From positions 1 through 64,000 of the forward strand of contig BNBA01000023.1 of NCBI GenBank assembly GCA_014654535.1: 64,000 bases of DNA, in the 5' to 3' direction. Of the stretch, positions 6,548-15,558 are shown one piece after another. The notes under the pieces are model-generated. The model made no database searches and had not been told where the DNA came from. It worked only from the letters and a program-made list of their open reading frames with translations. Position 1 is the stretch's first letter. Every line of letters begins with the position of its first letter. Position numbers and translations under genes: made by a program. The DNA comes from Xanthomonas boreopolis (lineage in GTDB: Bacteria; Pseudomonadota; Gammaproteobacteria; Xanthomonadales; Xanthomonadaceae).

Positions 6548-9220
6548 ATGGCTCACTGGCGGGCCTTCCACCCGGATCAACCGCTCGTGTCGTTCCCCAC
6601 GCCTCGCCTGTCGTCCCTCGCTATCCCGTTCCTGTTGTTCTCGCCTTTCTCGCATGCGCAAGACAGCGCCGGCGGCAAGACCCTGGCCACGGTCACCGTC
6701 ACCGGCTCCAACATCAAGCGCAGCGACAGCGAAGGTCCCAATCCGGTGCAAGTGATCGAGCGCCAGCAACTGGAGCGGTCGGGCAAGCAGACCGTGGCGG
6801 ACGCGCTGCGCTCGATCTCGGCCAACACCGGCAACGCCACCAACGAGACCACCAACAACGGCTGGGCCTCGGGGTCGGCCGGCATCGGCCTGCGCGGCCT
6901 GTCGCAGAAGAACACGCTGGTGCTGCTCAACGGCCGGCGCTTGGCCAACTACGGGTTCCCGGCGAACGGGCTGGGCGACACCTTCGTCAACCTCAACGCG
7001 CTGCCGCTGGCGGCGGTGGAACGCATCGAGGTGCTGAAGGACGGCGCCTCGGCCGTGTACGGCTCGGACGCCGTGGCCGGCGTGGTCAACATCATCACCC
7101 GGCAGGACTTCCAGGGCGCCGAACTGGGCGTCAGTGGCGGCACCTCCGACGAAGGCGGCCTGGATACGCAGCGCGCCAGGTTCGTCGGCGGCATCGGCGA
7201 CCTGGAGCGCGACGGCTACAACGTGCTCTTCAGCTTCGACGCCTACAACCGCGACCGGCTCGACCAGGATCAGCGCAGCCTGACCCGTTCGGGCATCTAC
7301 AGCGACCAGCCGGGCGGCCGCTGGAACGGCTGGTCGGCCAAGGGCGCGCGCTACCTGATCAACGGCGCATCGGTGCCGATGCTGGACGCCAATGGCCATT
7401 GCCCCGAAGGCACCGTGCTGACCGCCAGCGCGCCGATCGACGGCCTGGCCGGCGACACCTGCGCCTTCAACCAGGCGCCGTACACCACGCTGATCCCCTC
7501 GGCCAAGCGCTACCAGGCCTATGCGAACGGCACCTTCCGCCTGGGCGACGACGTCGAGGCGTTCGGCGAGGCGCTCTACAGCCGCATCAAGGGCGTGTCG
7601 ATCTTCGGCTCGAGCCCGTACTTCACGCTGGAGGGCGGGCGCTTCGCCCTCGATGCCGACACCGGCCTGGCCGAACCGGTCTCCAACTTGCTGCCGGCCT
7701 CCAGCCCGTACAACCCGTACGGCGTGGCGGTACCGATCGAATACACCTTCTTCGACCTGGGCCAGTCGCTGAAGATCAACTATTCGCAGTCCTACCGCTT
7801 CCTCGGCGGCGTACGAGGTCGCGGCGAGCGCTGGGACTGGGAGGTGGCGGCATTCACCGCGCGCAGCGACGAGGACGAGCGGGTGGCGGCCGGCTTCGCC
7901 AATCGCTGGGCGCTGGCCGATGCGCTGGCCAGCGGCAGCTACGACCTGTTCGATCCCGCCGCCACGCCGCGCTCGGTCATCGATGCGATCAACCTGAGCA
8001 CGTTGCGCCCGGCGCGCTCGAGCCTGAGCGGCGTGGACGCCAAGATCTCCGGTTCGCTGTTCGAACTGCCGGCCGGCCGCGTCGGCTTCGCCGCCGGCGC
8101 GGAATGGCGCCGCGAGGAGCTGGTCTCGCGCAATCCCTGGCAGATCGACGCCGGCCTGCAGATCCGCCCAGCGATCGCCGAGGTCGATGGCGACCGCAAG
8201 GTCTCGGCGCTGTATGCCGAGTTCAACGTCCCGCTGCTGCCCTCGCTGGAGCTGCAACTGGCCGGGCGCGGCGACCACTACAGCGATTTCGGCAACGCGT
8301 TCTCGCCCAAGGCCAGCCTGCGCTGGCAGCCGTTCGACGCGCTGCTGGTGCGCGCGGCGGCCTCGCGCGGCTTCCGCGCGCCGTCGCTGTCGGAGAACTC
8401 GGCCAGCACCAACATCTCCTACGGCACGGTGGTCGATCCGCACGATCCGGACGTGCCCGGCTCGCGCCAGAGCCCGACCTTCTTCACCGTCGGCAACACC
8501 GACCTCGATCCCGAGCGCACGCGCAGCTACAACTTCGGCATCGTGCTCTCGCCCTGGGCCGATACCAGCCTGAGCGTGGACTGGTACAAGATCGAGCTGG
8601 ACAACCTGATCGGTACCGGCAACACCACCACGATCGTGCAGGGCAACGACCCGAACGACGTGATCCGCGACGCGCGCGGCAAGCTGGTCGCGGTCTACAA
8701 CCGCTACCAGAACCTCAGCGAGCTGACCACGTCCGGCCTCGACGTCGAACTGCGCCAGCGCTGGCGCACCGATGCCGCAGGCGATTTCGGCATCGCCAGC
8801 GCCTATACCCACGTGCGCGACTACCGGCGCCCGGCCACCGCCGGAGGACCGCTGGTGGACTACGCCGGCGGCAACCTGCTCGGCGTCTCGCTGCCGCGCA
8901 ACAAGGCCACCACCACGTTCGACTGGACCTGGCGCGGCTTCACCGCCGCGGTGACCTGGTACTACACCGGCGGCTACGACCAGAAGGCCAGCGCCGCGGC
9001 CGCGGCGGTGCAATCGCGCGTGGACGCCTACGACCAGTTCGACCTGTACCTGGGCTACAGCGGTTTCGAGCGCTGGAACCTGTATGCCAAGATCGAGAAC
9101 GTCGCCAACGAGGAGCCCCCGTACGATGCGTCGTTCCCCGGCATCCGCGCGCCGTACGACTTCACCCAGTACGACCTGCGCGGCCGCTACTTCACGGTCG
9201 GCTTCGACTACCGCTTCTGA
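6548..9220 (+). CDS. TonB-dependent receptor with N-terminal plug (peptide-type candidate)
   Basis: 890 aa from the ATG used here; an in-frame GTG at 6524 would add 8 residues, and neither start has a strong ribosome site. A signal peptide ([14 protein letters not shown]), a [16 protein letters not shown] TonB-box region, a plug ([36 protein letters not shown]) and a barrel ending GFDYRF are visible. This subtype is expanded in xanthomonads and is often beside hydrolase genes. Here a secreted M28 peptidase follows by 28 bp, suggesting import of peptides or amino-acid derivatives rather than iron. The substrate is an inference from context only. Confidence 0.85.
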   Translation: MAHWRAFHPDQPLVSFPTPRLSSLAIPFLLFSPFSHAQDSAGGKTLATVTVTGSNIKRSDSEGPNPVQVIERQQLERSGKQTVADALRSISANTGNATNETTNNGWASGSAGIGLRGLSQKNTLVLLNGRRLANYGFPANGLGDTFVNLNALPLAAVERIEVLKDGASAVYGSDAVAGVVNIITRQDFQGAELGVSGGTSDEGGLDTQRARFVGGIGDLERDGYNVLFSFDAYNRDRLDQDQRSLTRSGIYSDQPGGRWNGWSAKGARYLINGASVPMLDANGHCPEGTVLTASAPIDGLAGDTCAFNQAPYTTLIPSAKRYQAYANGTFRLGDDVEAFGEALYSRIKGVSIFGSSPYFTLEGGRFALDADTGLAEPVSNLLPASSPYNPYGVAVPIEYTFFDLGQSLKINYSQSYRFLGGVRGRGERWDWEVAAFTARSDEDERVAAGFANRWALADALASGSYDLFDPAATPRSVIDAINLSTLRPARSSLSGVDAKISGSLFELPAGRVGFAAGAEWRREELVSRNPWQIDAGLQIRPAIAEVDGDRKVSALYAEFNVPLLPSLELQLAGRGDHYSDFGNAFSPKASLRWQPFDALLVRAAASRGFRAPSLSENSASTNISYGTVVDPHDPDVPGSRQSPTFFTVGNTDLDPERTRSYNFGIVLSPWADTSLSVDWYKIELDNLIGTGNTTTIVQGNDPNDVIRDARGKLVAVYNRYQNLSELTTSGLDVELRQRWRTDAAGDFGIASAYTHVRDYRRPATAGGPLVDYAGGNLLGVSLPRNKATTTFDWTWRGFTAAVTWYYTGGYDQKASAAAAAVQSRVDAYDQFDLYLGYSGFERWNLYAKIENVANEEPPYDASFPGIRAPYDFTQYDLRGRYFTVGFDYRF

Positions 9221-9248
9221 TCCCGCACGCCCCGCTAGGAGCCCCACG

Positions 9249-11522
9249 ATGATCCCCGTTCCCCGCGCGCTGCTGTTGGCGCTGTCCCTTGTTCCCGTGC
9301 TCGCCGCCGCGCAACCCGCGCCGCTGCCCGGCTACGACGCCCCCTCGGCCGATGCGCAGCGCGCGCTGGAGACGCGCTTCGACGCACTGGTGAAGCAGGC
9401 CGACTACGCGGGCTGGCTCAAGCGATGGTCGTCGAGGCCGAACCAGGTCGGCGCGCCGCACAACCTCGAGAACGCGCGCGACCTCCAGGCGCGCTTCGAG
9501 GAATACGGCTGGGACGCGCGCATCGAAACCTTCGAGGTGCTGTGGCCTTCGCCGAAATCGTCCTCGCTGGAACTGCTCGGCGCGCGGCCCTACAAGGCAC
9601 GGCTGAAGGAACCGTCGCTGCCCGGCGACGCGACTTCGACGCAGACCGAGGACGTGCTGCCGCCCTACGTGATCTACGCCGGCAACGGCGAGGTCGCCGG
9701 CGACCTGGTCTACGTCAACTACGGCATCGCCGAGGACTACGAGGCGCTCGCCCGCAACGGCGTGGACGTGCGCGGCAAGATCGTCATCGCCCGCTACGGC
9801 AAGGGCTGGCGCGGGCTCAAGCCGCGCCTGGCGCAGGAGCATGGCGCGATCGGCGCGATCATCTATTCCGATCCGCGCGACGACGGTTTCTTCCAGGACC
9901 TGGCCTATCCGGACGGCCCGGCACGCAACCAGTGGAGCGTGCAGCGCGGCTCGGTCGCCAACTTCGCGATCTATCCCGGCGATCCGCTGACGCCCGGGGT
10001 GGGCGCCACCGCCGGCGCCAAGCGGCTGAAGGTCGAGGAGGCCGGCAGCGTCCTCAAGATCCCGACCCTGCCGATCAGCTGGGGCGATGCGCAACCGCTG
10101 CTGGCGGCGCTGCGCGGCCCGGTCGCGCCGGAGGACTGGCGCGGCGCGCTGCCGATCACCTATCGCATCGGCGGCGACGGCAGCGCGCAGGTGCGGCTCA
10201 AGGTCGATGCGGAGTGGGGCCGCAAGACCATCTACAACGTCATCGCGACGCTGCGCGGCAGCGAATATCCGGACCAGTGGGTGGTCCGCGGCAACCATCG
10301 CGACGCGTGGGTGTTCGGCGCCTCCGATCCGCTGTCCGGCACCACGGCGCTGCTGGCCGAGGCCCAGGCCATCGGCGAACTGGCCAGGCAGGGCCAGCGG
10401 CCGAAGCGCACGCTGGTCTACGCCAGCTGGGACGGCGAGGAGGCCGGCCTGCTCGGTTCCACCGAATGGGCCGAGCAGCATGCCGACGAACTGCGCCGCA
10501 AGGCGGTGCTGTACGTCAACTCCGACGGCAACGGCCGCGGCTTCCTCAATGCCGGCGGCAGCCATGCGCTGCAGCGCTTGGTCAACGGCGTGGCCGCCGA
10601 CCTGCGCGATCCCGACAGCGGCGTCAGCGTGCTCGAACGCCAGCGCGCCCGCGCCCGGCTGGACGCTTTGGCACCAGGCGCCAAGCCCGCGCAGAAGGAC
10701 ACCGGCAAGAAGGCCGCCGCCGGCGAAGACCTGCCGATCAAGGCGCTGGGCTCGGGCAGCGACTACAGCCCGTTCCTGCAGCACCTGGGGCTGGCGACGC
10801 TGGACCTGGGGTACGGCGGACAGGGCGATGGTCGCGGCGTGTACCACTCGCTCTACGACTCCTACGACTACTTCTCGCGCTACATCGACCCCAAGTTCGA
10901 ATACCTGCCGCTGCTGGCGCAGACCGCCGGGCGCGCGGTGCTGCGGGTCGCCAACGCCCCGGTGCTGCCGCAGCGGCCCGGCGACTTCGCCGATGCGGTG
11001 GACGGCTGGGTGAAGGAACTGAAGCAGCAGGCCGACGGCGACCGCGAATCCACGCGGGTACAGGCCGAACTGGTCCGCACCGGCGCCTATCGCGCCGTCG
11101 ACGATCCCAACCGGCCGTTGCAGGCGCCCGCGCCCAAGGCGGACGTGCCGGCGATCGACTTCTCCCCGCTGGAACAGGCGGTGGCGCGCCTGCAGGCCAG
11201 CGGCAAGCGCTACGACAAGGCACTGGCCGAACGCGGCGCGGCCCTGGATGCGGCGACCCGCGGCAAGCTCAACGCCTCGTTGCAGCGCCTGGACCAGACC
11301 CTGCTGGCGGAAGAGGGCCTGCCGGGCCGGCCGTGGTACCGCAACCTGATCTACGCGCCGGGCCTGGCCACCGGCTACGAGGTCAAGACCCTGCCGGGCG
11401 TGCGCGAGGCGCTGGAAGACCGCCGCTGGGACGACCTGCGCCGCTACATCGGCCGCACCGCGGCGGTGCTGGATGCGTATCGCGCCGAGGTGGAGCGCAA
11501 CACCGCGCTGATCGGCGGCTGA
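9249..11522 (+). CDS. Secreted M28 metallopeptidase, glutamate carboxypeptidase II-like
   Basis: 757 aa. Signal peptide of about 21 residues (LVPVLAAAQ). Domain order matches GCPII/PSMA: an N-terminal part of the peptidase fold, a PA domain (about 110-300), the di-zinc M28 core (about 325-560) and a C-terminal TfR-like dimerisation domain (about 620-757). All five expected zinc ligands are visible: His in GNHRDAW, bridging Asp in GASDPLSG, Glu pair in DGEEAG, Asp in NSDGN and His in VYHSLYD. It should trim C-terminal residues from peptides or folyl-poly-glutamate-like substrates outside the cytoplasm. A clear AGGAG precedes the ATG. It probably forms a unit with the TonB receptor upstream. 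Confidence 0.93.
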   Translation: MIPVPRALLLALSLVPVLAAAQPAPLPGYDAPSADAQRALETRFDALVKQADYAGWLKRWSSRPNQVGAPHNLENARDLQARFEEYGWDARIETFEVLWPSPKSSSLELLGARPYKARLKEPSLPGDATSTQTEDVLPPYVIYAGNGEVAGDLVYVNYGIAEDYEALARNGVDVRGKIVIARYGKGWRGLKPRLAQEHGAIGAIIYSDPRDDGFFQDLAYPDGPARNQWSVQRGSVANFAIYPGDPLTPGVGATAGAKRLKVEEAGSVLKIPTLPISWGDAQPLLAALRGPVAPEDWRGALPITYRIGGDGSAQVRLKVDAEWGRKTIYNVIATLRGSEYPDQWVVRGNHRDAWVFGASDPLSGTTALLAEAQAIGELARQGQRPKRTLVYASWDGEEAGLLGSTEWAEQHADELRRKAVLYVNSDGNGRGFLNAGGSHALQRLVNGVAADLRDPDSGVSVLERQRARARLDALAPGAKPAQKDTGKKAAAGEDLPIKALGSGSDYSPFLQHLGLATLDLGYGGQGDGRGVYHSLYDSYDYFSRYIDPKFEYLPLLAQTAGRAVLRVANAPVLPQRPGDFADAVDGWVKELKQQADGDRESTRVQAELVRTGAYRAVDDPNRPLQAPAPKADVPAIDFSPLEQAVARLQASGKRYDKALAERGAALDAATRGKLNASLQRLDQTLLAEEGLPGRPWYRNLIYAPGLATGYEVKTLPGVREALEDRRWDDLRRYIGRTAAVLDAYRAEVERNTALIGG

Positions 11523-11550
11523 CGCCCCTCATTTCCAAAGCGCAAAGCAC

Positions 11551-11692
11551 CGTGGGAGCGGCTTTTGTGGGAGCGGCTTCAGCCGCGATGAGGCCTTCAT
11601 GCGAATCCCTCGCAAAGGCTCGCACATCCATGTGCAGGGATCCAACGGGAAAGCTCCATCGCGGCTGAAGCCGCTCCCACAAAAAAAGCCGT
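11551..11692. repeat. Nested-hairpin intergenic repeat, copy A
   Basis: The outer arms at 11566-11590 and 11658-11682 are a perfect 25-bp inverted repeat (TGTGGGAGCGGCTTCAGCCG...). Between them is an inner module with AATCCCT/AGGGAT around a GCACAT-CC-ATGTGC hairpin. An A-run follows the right arm. The element lies between convergent genes (M28 peptidase and rhlE). Related copies are at 35066-35110 (inner module only) and 44459-44577 (complete). Confidence 0.85.
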
Positions 11693-11766
11693 TCCTGCAG
11701 ATCAATCGAGATCCCGCTCGTGATCGAGCGCCTTCGCGGTACACGAAGGCGCCCACGGCGGAAGTT

Positions 11767-13158
11767 TTACCGGCCGGCGTTCGGCCGCTGCCCGCCCCCG
11801 TTGCCGCCGCCACGGCGACGGTCACCCTGGCCGTGACCCTGGCGCTCGCCCTGACGACGCGCGCCACCCGGACCATTGCCACCGGCCGGTCGCGCACCTG
11901 CATGCGCATGCCGCGGCGCCTCCCCGTGCGGACGGCGCGCATGCGCCTTGCGCGGCGGGCGCTGGCCGCCCGGCTGCTCGGCCTTGCCGGGCGCGCTGTT
12001 GCCCCAGCGGATCGGCACCTGCGGCTCGAAGCCCGGCACGTCGCGGATCTCCATGTCCTTGCCGAGCAGGCGCACGATCTGGCGCAGCAGCTTGGCCTCG
12101 TCCTGCGCGACCAGCGACACCGCTTCGCCGCTGGCGCCGTTGCGGCCGGTGCGGCCGATCCGGTGCACGTAGTCCTCGGCGACCATCGGCAGGTCGTAGT
12201 TGATGACCTTGGGCAGCTCGTTGATGTCGATGCCGCGCGCGGCGATGTCGGTCGCCACCAGCACGGTCACGCGCCCGGCCTTGAAGTCGCCGAGCGCGCG
12301 CAGGCGCTGGCCCTGGCTCTTGTCGCCATGGATCGCCGCGGTCTTGATGCCGGACTTGTCCAGGAACTTGGCCAGCTTGTCGGCGCCGTGCTTGGTGCGC
12401 GCGAACACCAGCGTCTGCAGGCGCGAGTCCTGCGCCAGCAGGTGCAGCAGCAACTCGCGCTTGCGGCCGCCGTCGACCGGGTGCACGCGGTGGGCGATGG
12501 TCTCGGCCACGGTGTTGCGCGGCGTCACCATCACCTCGCGTGGATGGTGCATGAACTCCAGCGCCAGTTGCTTGATCGGCTCGGCGAAGGTCGCCGAGAA
12601 CAGCAGGGTCTGGCGGTTCTGGCGCGGCAGCTTGGCCAGGATGCGCTTGATCGACGGCAGGAAGCCCATGTCGAGCATGCGGTCGGCCTCGTCCAGCACC
12701 AGCACCTCGATCCCGGACAGGTCGACGCTGCGGCGCTCGATATGGTCGATCAGCCGGCCCGGGCAGGCGATCAGCAGGTCCACGCCGCGGCGCAGCGCAT
12801 CGAGCTGGTTGCCCATGCCGACGCCGCCGTAGATCACCGTGCTGGGGATGCGCAGGTACTTGGAGTAGCCGCGCAGGCTGTCGTGGACCTGGGTGGCCAG
12901 CTCGCGGGTCGGGGTCAGGATCAGCGCGCGCGGCTTGCGCGGGCCGTTGACCGCCTGCGGCGTGGTGCCCAGGTGCTGCAGCAGCGGCAGGCCGAACGCG
13001 GCGGTCTTGCCGGTGCCGGTCTGCGCGCCGGCCAGCAGGTCGTGGCCTTCCAGCACCAGCGGGATCGCCTGCTGCTGGATCGGGGTGGGGGTTTCGTAGC
13101 CCTGCTCGGCGAGCGCACGCAGCAGGAAGGGCGCAAGGCCCAGGGATTCGAACGACAT
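11767..13158 (-). CDS. rhlE: DEAD-box ATP-dependent RNA helicase, RhlE type
   Basis: 463 aa. ATP-dependent RNA unwinding; RhlE proteins act in ribosome assembly and RNA turnover. Motifs in order: Q motif (F near residue 3, YETPTPIQ), Walker A AQTGTGKT (45-52), PTRELA, DEAD (about 155), SAT, LVATDIAARGID and HRIGRTGR. The last 80 residues are a Gly/Arg/His-rich low-complexity tail, typical for RNA binding. The MSFESLGL start is family-standard; in-frame sequence extends upstream but has no similarity. The 5' leader is long and the junction with the convergent M28 gene holds repeat copy A. Confidence 0.93.
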   Translation of the reverse strand: MSFESLGLAPFLLRALAEQGYETPTPIQQQAIPLVLEGHDLLAGAQTGTGKTAAFGLPLLQHLGTTPQAVNGPRKPRALILTPTRELATQVHDSLRGYSKYLRIPSTVIYGGVGMGNQLDALRRGVDLLIACPGRLIDHIERRSVDLSGIEVLVLDEADRMLDMGFLPSIKRILAKLPRQNRQTLLFSATFAEPIKQLALEFMHHPREVMVTPRNTVAETIAHRVHPVDGGRKRELLLHLLAQDSRLQTLVFARTKHGADKLAKFLDKSGIKTAAIHGDKSQGQRLRALGDFKAGRVTVLVATDIAARGIDINELPKVINYDLPMVAEDYVHRIGRTGRNGASGEAVSLVAQDEAKLLRQIVRLLGKDMEIRDVPGFEPQVPIRWGNSAPGKAEQPGGQRPPRKAHARRPHGEAPRHAHAGARPAGGNGPGGARRQGERQGHGQGDRRRGGGNGGGQRPNAGR

Positions 13159-13556
13159 TGGATGACTCCGGTGTGCCCCGCGCAGGCCGTGGGCCGTTAC
13201 GCGAAAGGCGTGGGCGACTCGGAGCGTTCCCGTGAACCGCGCTGCGAGGATCGTTGGCAGCCGGCGCCAGGGGCGCGGCCGGTATGCATGAACGAAAGGC
13301 GTCGGGTGGGGCGGGCGGACCGGGGACCGGTGCGCCGGCGGTCCCTGAGGGAAACGGACGGCCGCTTGCAGACCTATGCAGTGTAACCGTCTTTGTGGCA
13401 ATGCACAAAAAGCGTCGCCGGGACACCCATGCGGCGACGGCAAGCCCTTGATCGGCCACGCCCGGTCCCGGCCGTGCCGGGCATGACGTTTCATGTGCAA
13501 CCATTTCCCCGGGCGCATCCGTACAATCGGGCGTTCATGCCAACCAGGGTGGAGCG
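13159..13556. promoter_or_regulatory. Divergent promoter region and long rhlE leader
   Basis: This 398-bp gap lies between rhlE (-) and fahA (+). On the minus strand TTGTGC (13408-13403), a 17-bp spacer and TACACT (13385-13380) form a plausible promoter, which would leave a 5' leader of about 210 nt before rhlE, as often seen for cold-induced helicases. On the plus strand a TACAAT -10 element at 13522-13527 precedes fahA, without a convincing -35. GGTGGAG just before 13557 is the fahA ribosome site. No ORF in the gap looks coding. Confidence 0.45.
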
Positions 13557-14546
13557 ATGAAGCTGGGTTCGTTGAAGGAAGGGGGCCGCGACGGCACGTT
13601 GGTGGTGGTTTCGCGCGACCTGGCCCGGGCGGTACGGGCCACCGGCATCGCCGCGACGCTGCAGCAGGCGCTGGAGGACTGGGCCCGGCTGGCGCCGCGC
13701 CTCGAAGCGCTGGCCGCCGACCTGCAGGCCGGCCGCGCCGAAGGCGCCTTCGCGCTCGACATGGCCGCCTTGGCCGCGCCGCTGCCGCGCGCCTACGAGT
13801 TCGTCGACGGCAGCGCCTACCTGCCGCACGTCGAACGGGTGCGGCGCGCGCGCGGTGCCGAGGTGCCGGCCAGCTTCTACACCGACCCGCTGATGTACCA
13901 GGCCACCAGCGCCGGCTTCTACGGCCCGCGCGACCCGGTGCAGGTGCCGAGCGAGGACTACGGCATCGACCTGGAGGCGGAGATCGTCGTGGTCACCGAC
14001 GACGTGCCGATGGCGGTGTCGCCGCAGCAGGCCGCCGCGCACATCCGGCTGGTCGGCCTGGTCAACGACGTCTCGCTGCGCAACCTGATCCCGGACGAGC
14101 TGGCCAAGGGTTTCGGCTTCCTGCAATCCAAGCCGCGTTCGGCGCTGTCGCCGGTGTTCGTCACCCCGGACGAACTCGGCGAGGCCTGGCGCGGCAACAA
14201 GCTGCACCTGCCGCTGGTGACCCACGTCAACGGCGCCTGGTTCGGCGCGCCGGAGGCGGGCGAGGACATGCAGTTCGACTTCGCGCAGCTGGTCGCGCAC
14301 GCCGCCAGGACGCGCCCGCTGGCCGCCGGCACGATCGTCGGCTCCGGCACCATCGCCAACCACGACACCTCGCGCGGCGCCTCGTGCTTCGCCGAGCGGC
14401 GCGTGGTCGAGGCCCTGCGCGACGGCAAGCCGAGCACGCCGTTCATGGCGTTCGGCGACGTGGTCCGGATCGAGATGTTCGACCGCGAGGGCGCCAGCAT
14501 CTTCGGTGCGATCGAGCAGCGCATCGAACGGCCCGCCAGCGCCTGA
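13557..14546 (+). CDS. fahA: Fumarylacetoacetate hydrolase family protein (probable fumarylacetoacetase)
   Basis: 329 aa. FAH-superfamily C-C hydrolase; in this setting it should split fumarylacetoacetate to fumarate and acetoacetate in tyrosine/homogentisate degradation. Metal ligands are seen in DLEAEIVVVTDD (ExE pattern) and LVNDVSLRNL, with substrate region GFLQSKPRSALSP and GTIVGSGTIAN near the end. The family also contains hydratases and acylpyruvases, but the next gene is a zeta-class GST matching maleylacetoacetate isomerase, which fixes the pathway. GGTGGAG lies 3 nt before the ATG. Confidence 0.88.
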   Translation: MKLGSLKEGGRDGTLVVVSRDLARAVRATGIAATLQQALEDWARLAPRLEALAADLQAGRAEGAFALDMAALAAPLPRAYEFVDGSAYLPHVERVRRARGAEVPASFYTDPLMYQATSAGFYGPRDPVQVPSEDYGIDLEAEIVVVTDDVPMAVSPQQAAAHIRLVGLVNDVSLRNLIPDELAKGFGFLQSKPRSALSPVFVTPDELGEAWRGNKLHLPLVTHVNGAWFGAPEAGEDMQFDFAQLVAHAARTRPLAAGTIVGSGTIANHDTSRGASCFAERRVVEALRDGKPSTPFMAFGDVVRIEMFDREGASIFGAIEQRIERPASA

Positions 14547-14553
14547 GGCCGCC

Positions 14554-15216
14554 ATGACCGCGACGCTGGAACTGTTCACCTACTGGCGCTCCAGCGCAGC
14601 CTACCGCGTGCGCATCGGCCTGAACCTCAAGGGCTTGCCGCACGCGCTCACGCCGGTGCACCTGCTGCGCGACGGCGGCCAGCAGCACGCCGCCGACTAT
14701 GTCGCCCTCAACCCGCAGCACCTGGTGCCCACGCTGCGCCATGGCGAGCGCGTGCTCGGCCAGTCGCTGGCGATCCTGGAGTACCTGGACGAGGCCTTCC
14801 CGGGCACGCCCCGGCTGCTGCCGTCCGATCCGGAGGGGCGGGCCCGCGTGCGCGCGCTGGCGCAGGTGGTGGCCTGCGACGTGCACCCGCTCAACAACCT
14901 GCGGGTGATGCAGTACTTCGAGCGCGAGTGGGAGATCGGGGCGGCGCGCCGGGACGAATGGATGCGGCACTGGATGCGCGCCGGCTTCGAGGCGCTGGAA
15001 GCCCTGCTCTCGGGCCATGCGGAAACCGGGCGCTTCTGCCATGGCGACGACCCGGGGCTGGCCGACGCCTGCCTGGTGCCGCAGCTGTACAACGCGCGCC
15101 GCTTCGGGGCGGACCTGGCGCCGTATCCCACCCTGCTGCGGATCGAGCAGGCCTGCCTCGCGCTGGACGCTTTCGATCGCGCCCGACCCGAGCGGCAACC
15201 GGACGCTATGCTCTGA
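14554..15216 (+). CDS. maiA: Maleylacetoacetate isomerase (zeta-class GST)
   Basis: 220 aa. Glutathione-dependent cis-trans isomerisation of maleylacetoacetate to fumarylacetoacetate. The N-terminal thioredoxin fold carries the zeta signature SSAAYRVRIGLNLKG and QSLAILEYLDE; the C-terminal helical domain has DVHPLNNLRV and LADACLVPQLYNARRF. It starts 7 nt after fahA, so the pair is an operon for the last two steps of tyrosine breakdown. Confidence 0.93.
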   Translation: MTATLELFTYWRSSAAYRVRIGLNLKGLPHALTPVHLLRDGGQQHAADYVALNPQHLVPTLRHGERVLGQSLAILEYLDEAFPGTPRLLPSDPEGRARVRALAQVVACDVHPLNNLRVMQYFEREWEIGAARRDEWMRHWMRAGFEALEALLSGHAETGRFCHGDDPGLADACLVPQLYNARRFGADLAPYPTLLRIEQACLALDAFDRARPERQPDAML

Positions 15217-15260
15217 ATGCCGGGACCCGGGACTCGGCAAAGCAAGATCAAGATCGAAAG

Positions 15261-15397
15261 CCCCTCTCCCGCGTGCGGGAGAGGGGTTGGGGTGAGGGTA
15301 CGGGCGAAGCCTTCGTAAAGTTCAACGCATGAGGCTTCGGCCGCACCCTCATCCGCCCCTTCGGGGCACCTTCTCCCGTGAACGGGAGAAGGGAATA
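15261..15397. repeat. Composite palindromic repeat (GGGAGAGGGG / GGTGAGGG type)
   Basis: CCCCTCTCCC (15261-15270) pairs with GGGAGAGGGG (15277-15286), followed by TTGGGGTGAGGGTACGGGCG and then GAAGCC; a reverse-oriented half with ACCCTCATCCG and CTTCTCCCGTGAACGGGAG follows to 15397. It lies between convergent maiA and pilU. The same GGGAGAGGG...GGTGAGGG...GGGCGAAGCC string recurs inside the valS coding region (56889-56939). The rest of the gap to 15523 shows nothing recognisable. Confidence 0.8.
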
Positions 15398-15523
15398 GCA
15401 GGAGCTCTGCGGAGACCGGGACTCGGGACAGAGAGCCGGTAAAGCCCGTCGGGACTGATGGCCCAAGGCCACCCGGAGTCCCTCCCACAACAGCATTTCA
15501 TCCGAAGCAGGCTTGTCGCTTTT

Positions 15524-15558
15524 CCGAATCCCGAATCCCGAATCCCGAATCCCGAATT
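15524..15558. repeat. Heptad array (5 x CCGAATC/T) at the pilU stop
   Basis: Four exact tandem CCGAATC units and a fifth CCGAATT. The final T is shared with the complement of the pilU stop codon (15558-15560), so the array touches the end of the gene. It is one arm of the heptad element seen as inverted pairs at 46970-47077, 58863-58950 and 59395-59508. Confidence 0.9.

Noticed and set aside
5888-9247. 1119-codon minus-strand frame antisense to the second TonB receptor
   Set aside because: Runs through queD and the receptor in a wrong frame; composition is that of a high-GC shadow frame and no domain is visible.
15524-15558. CRISPR-like tandem repeat
   Set aside because: Units are 7 bp without spacers and recur as inverted arms elsewhere, so this is a heptad array and not a CRISPR.
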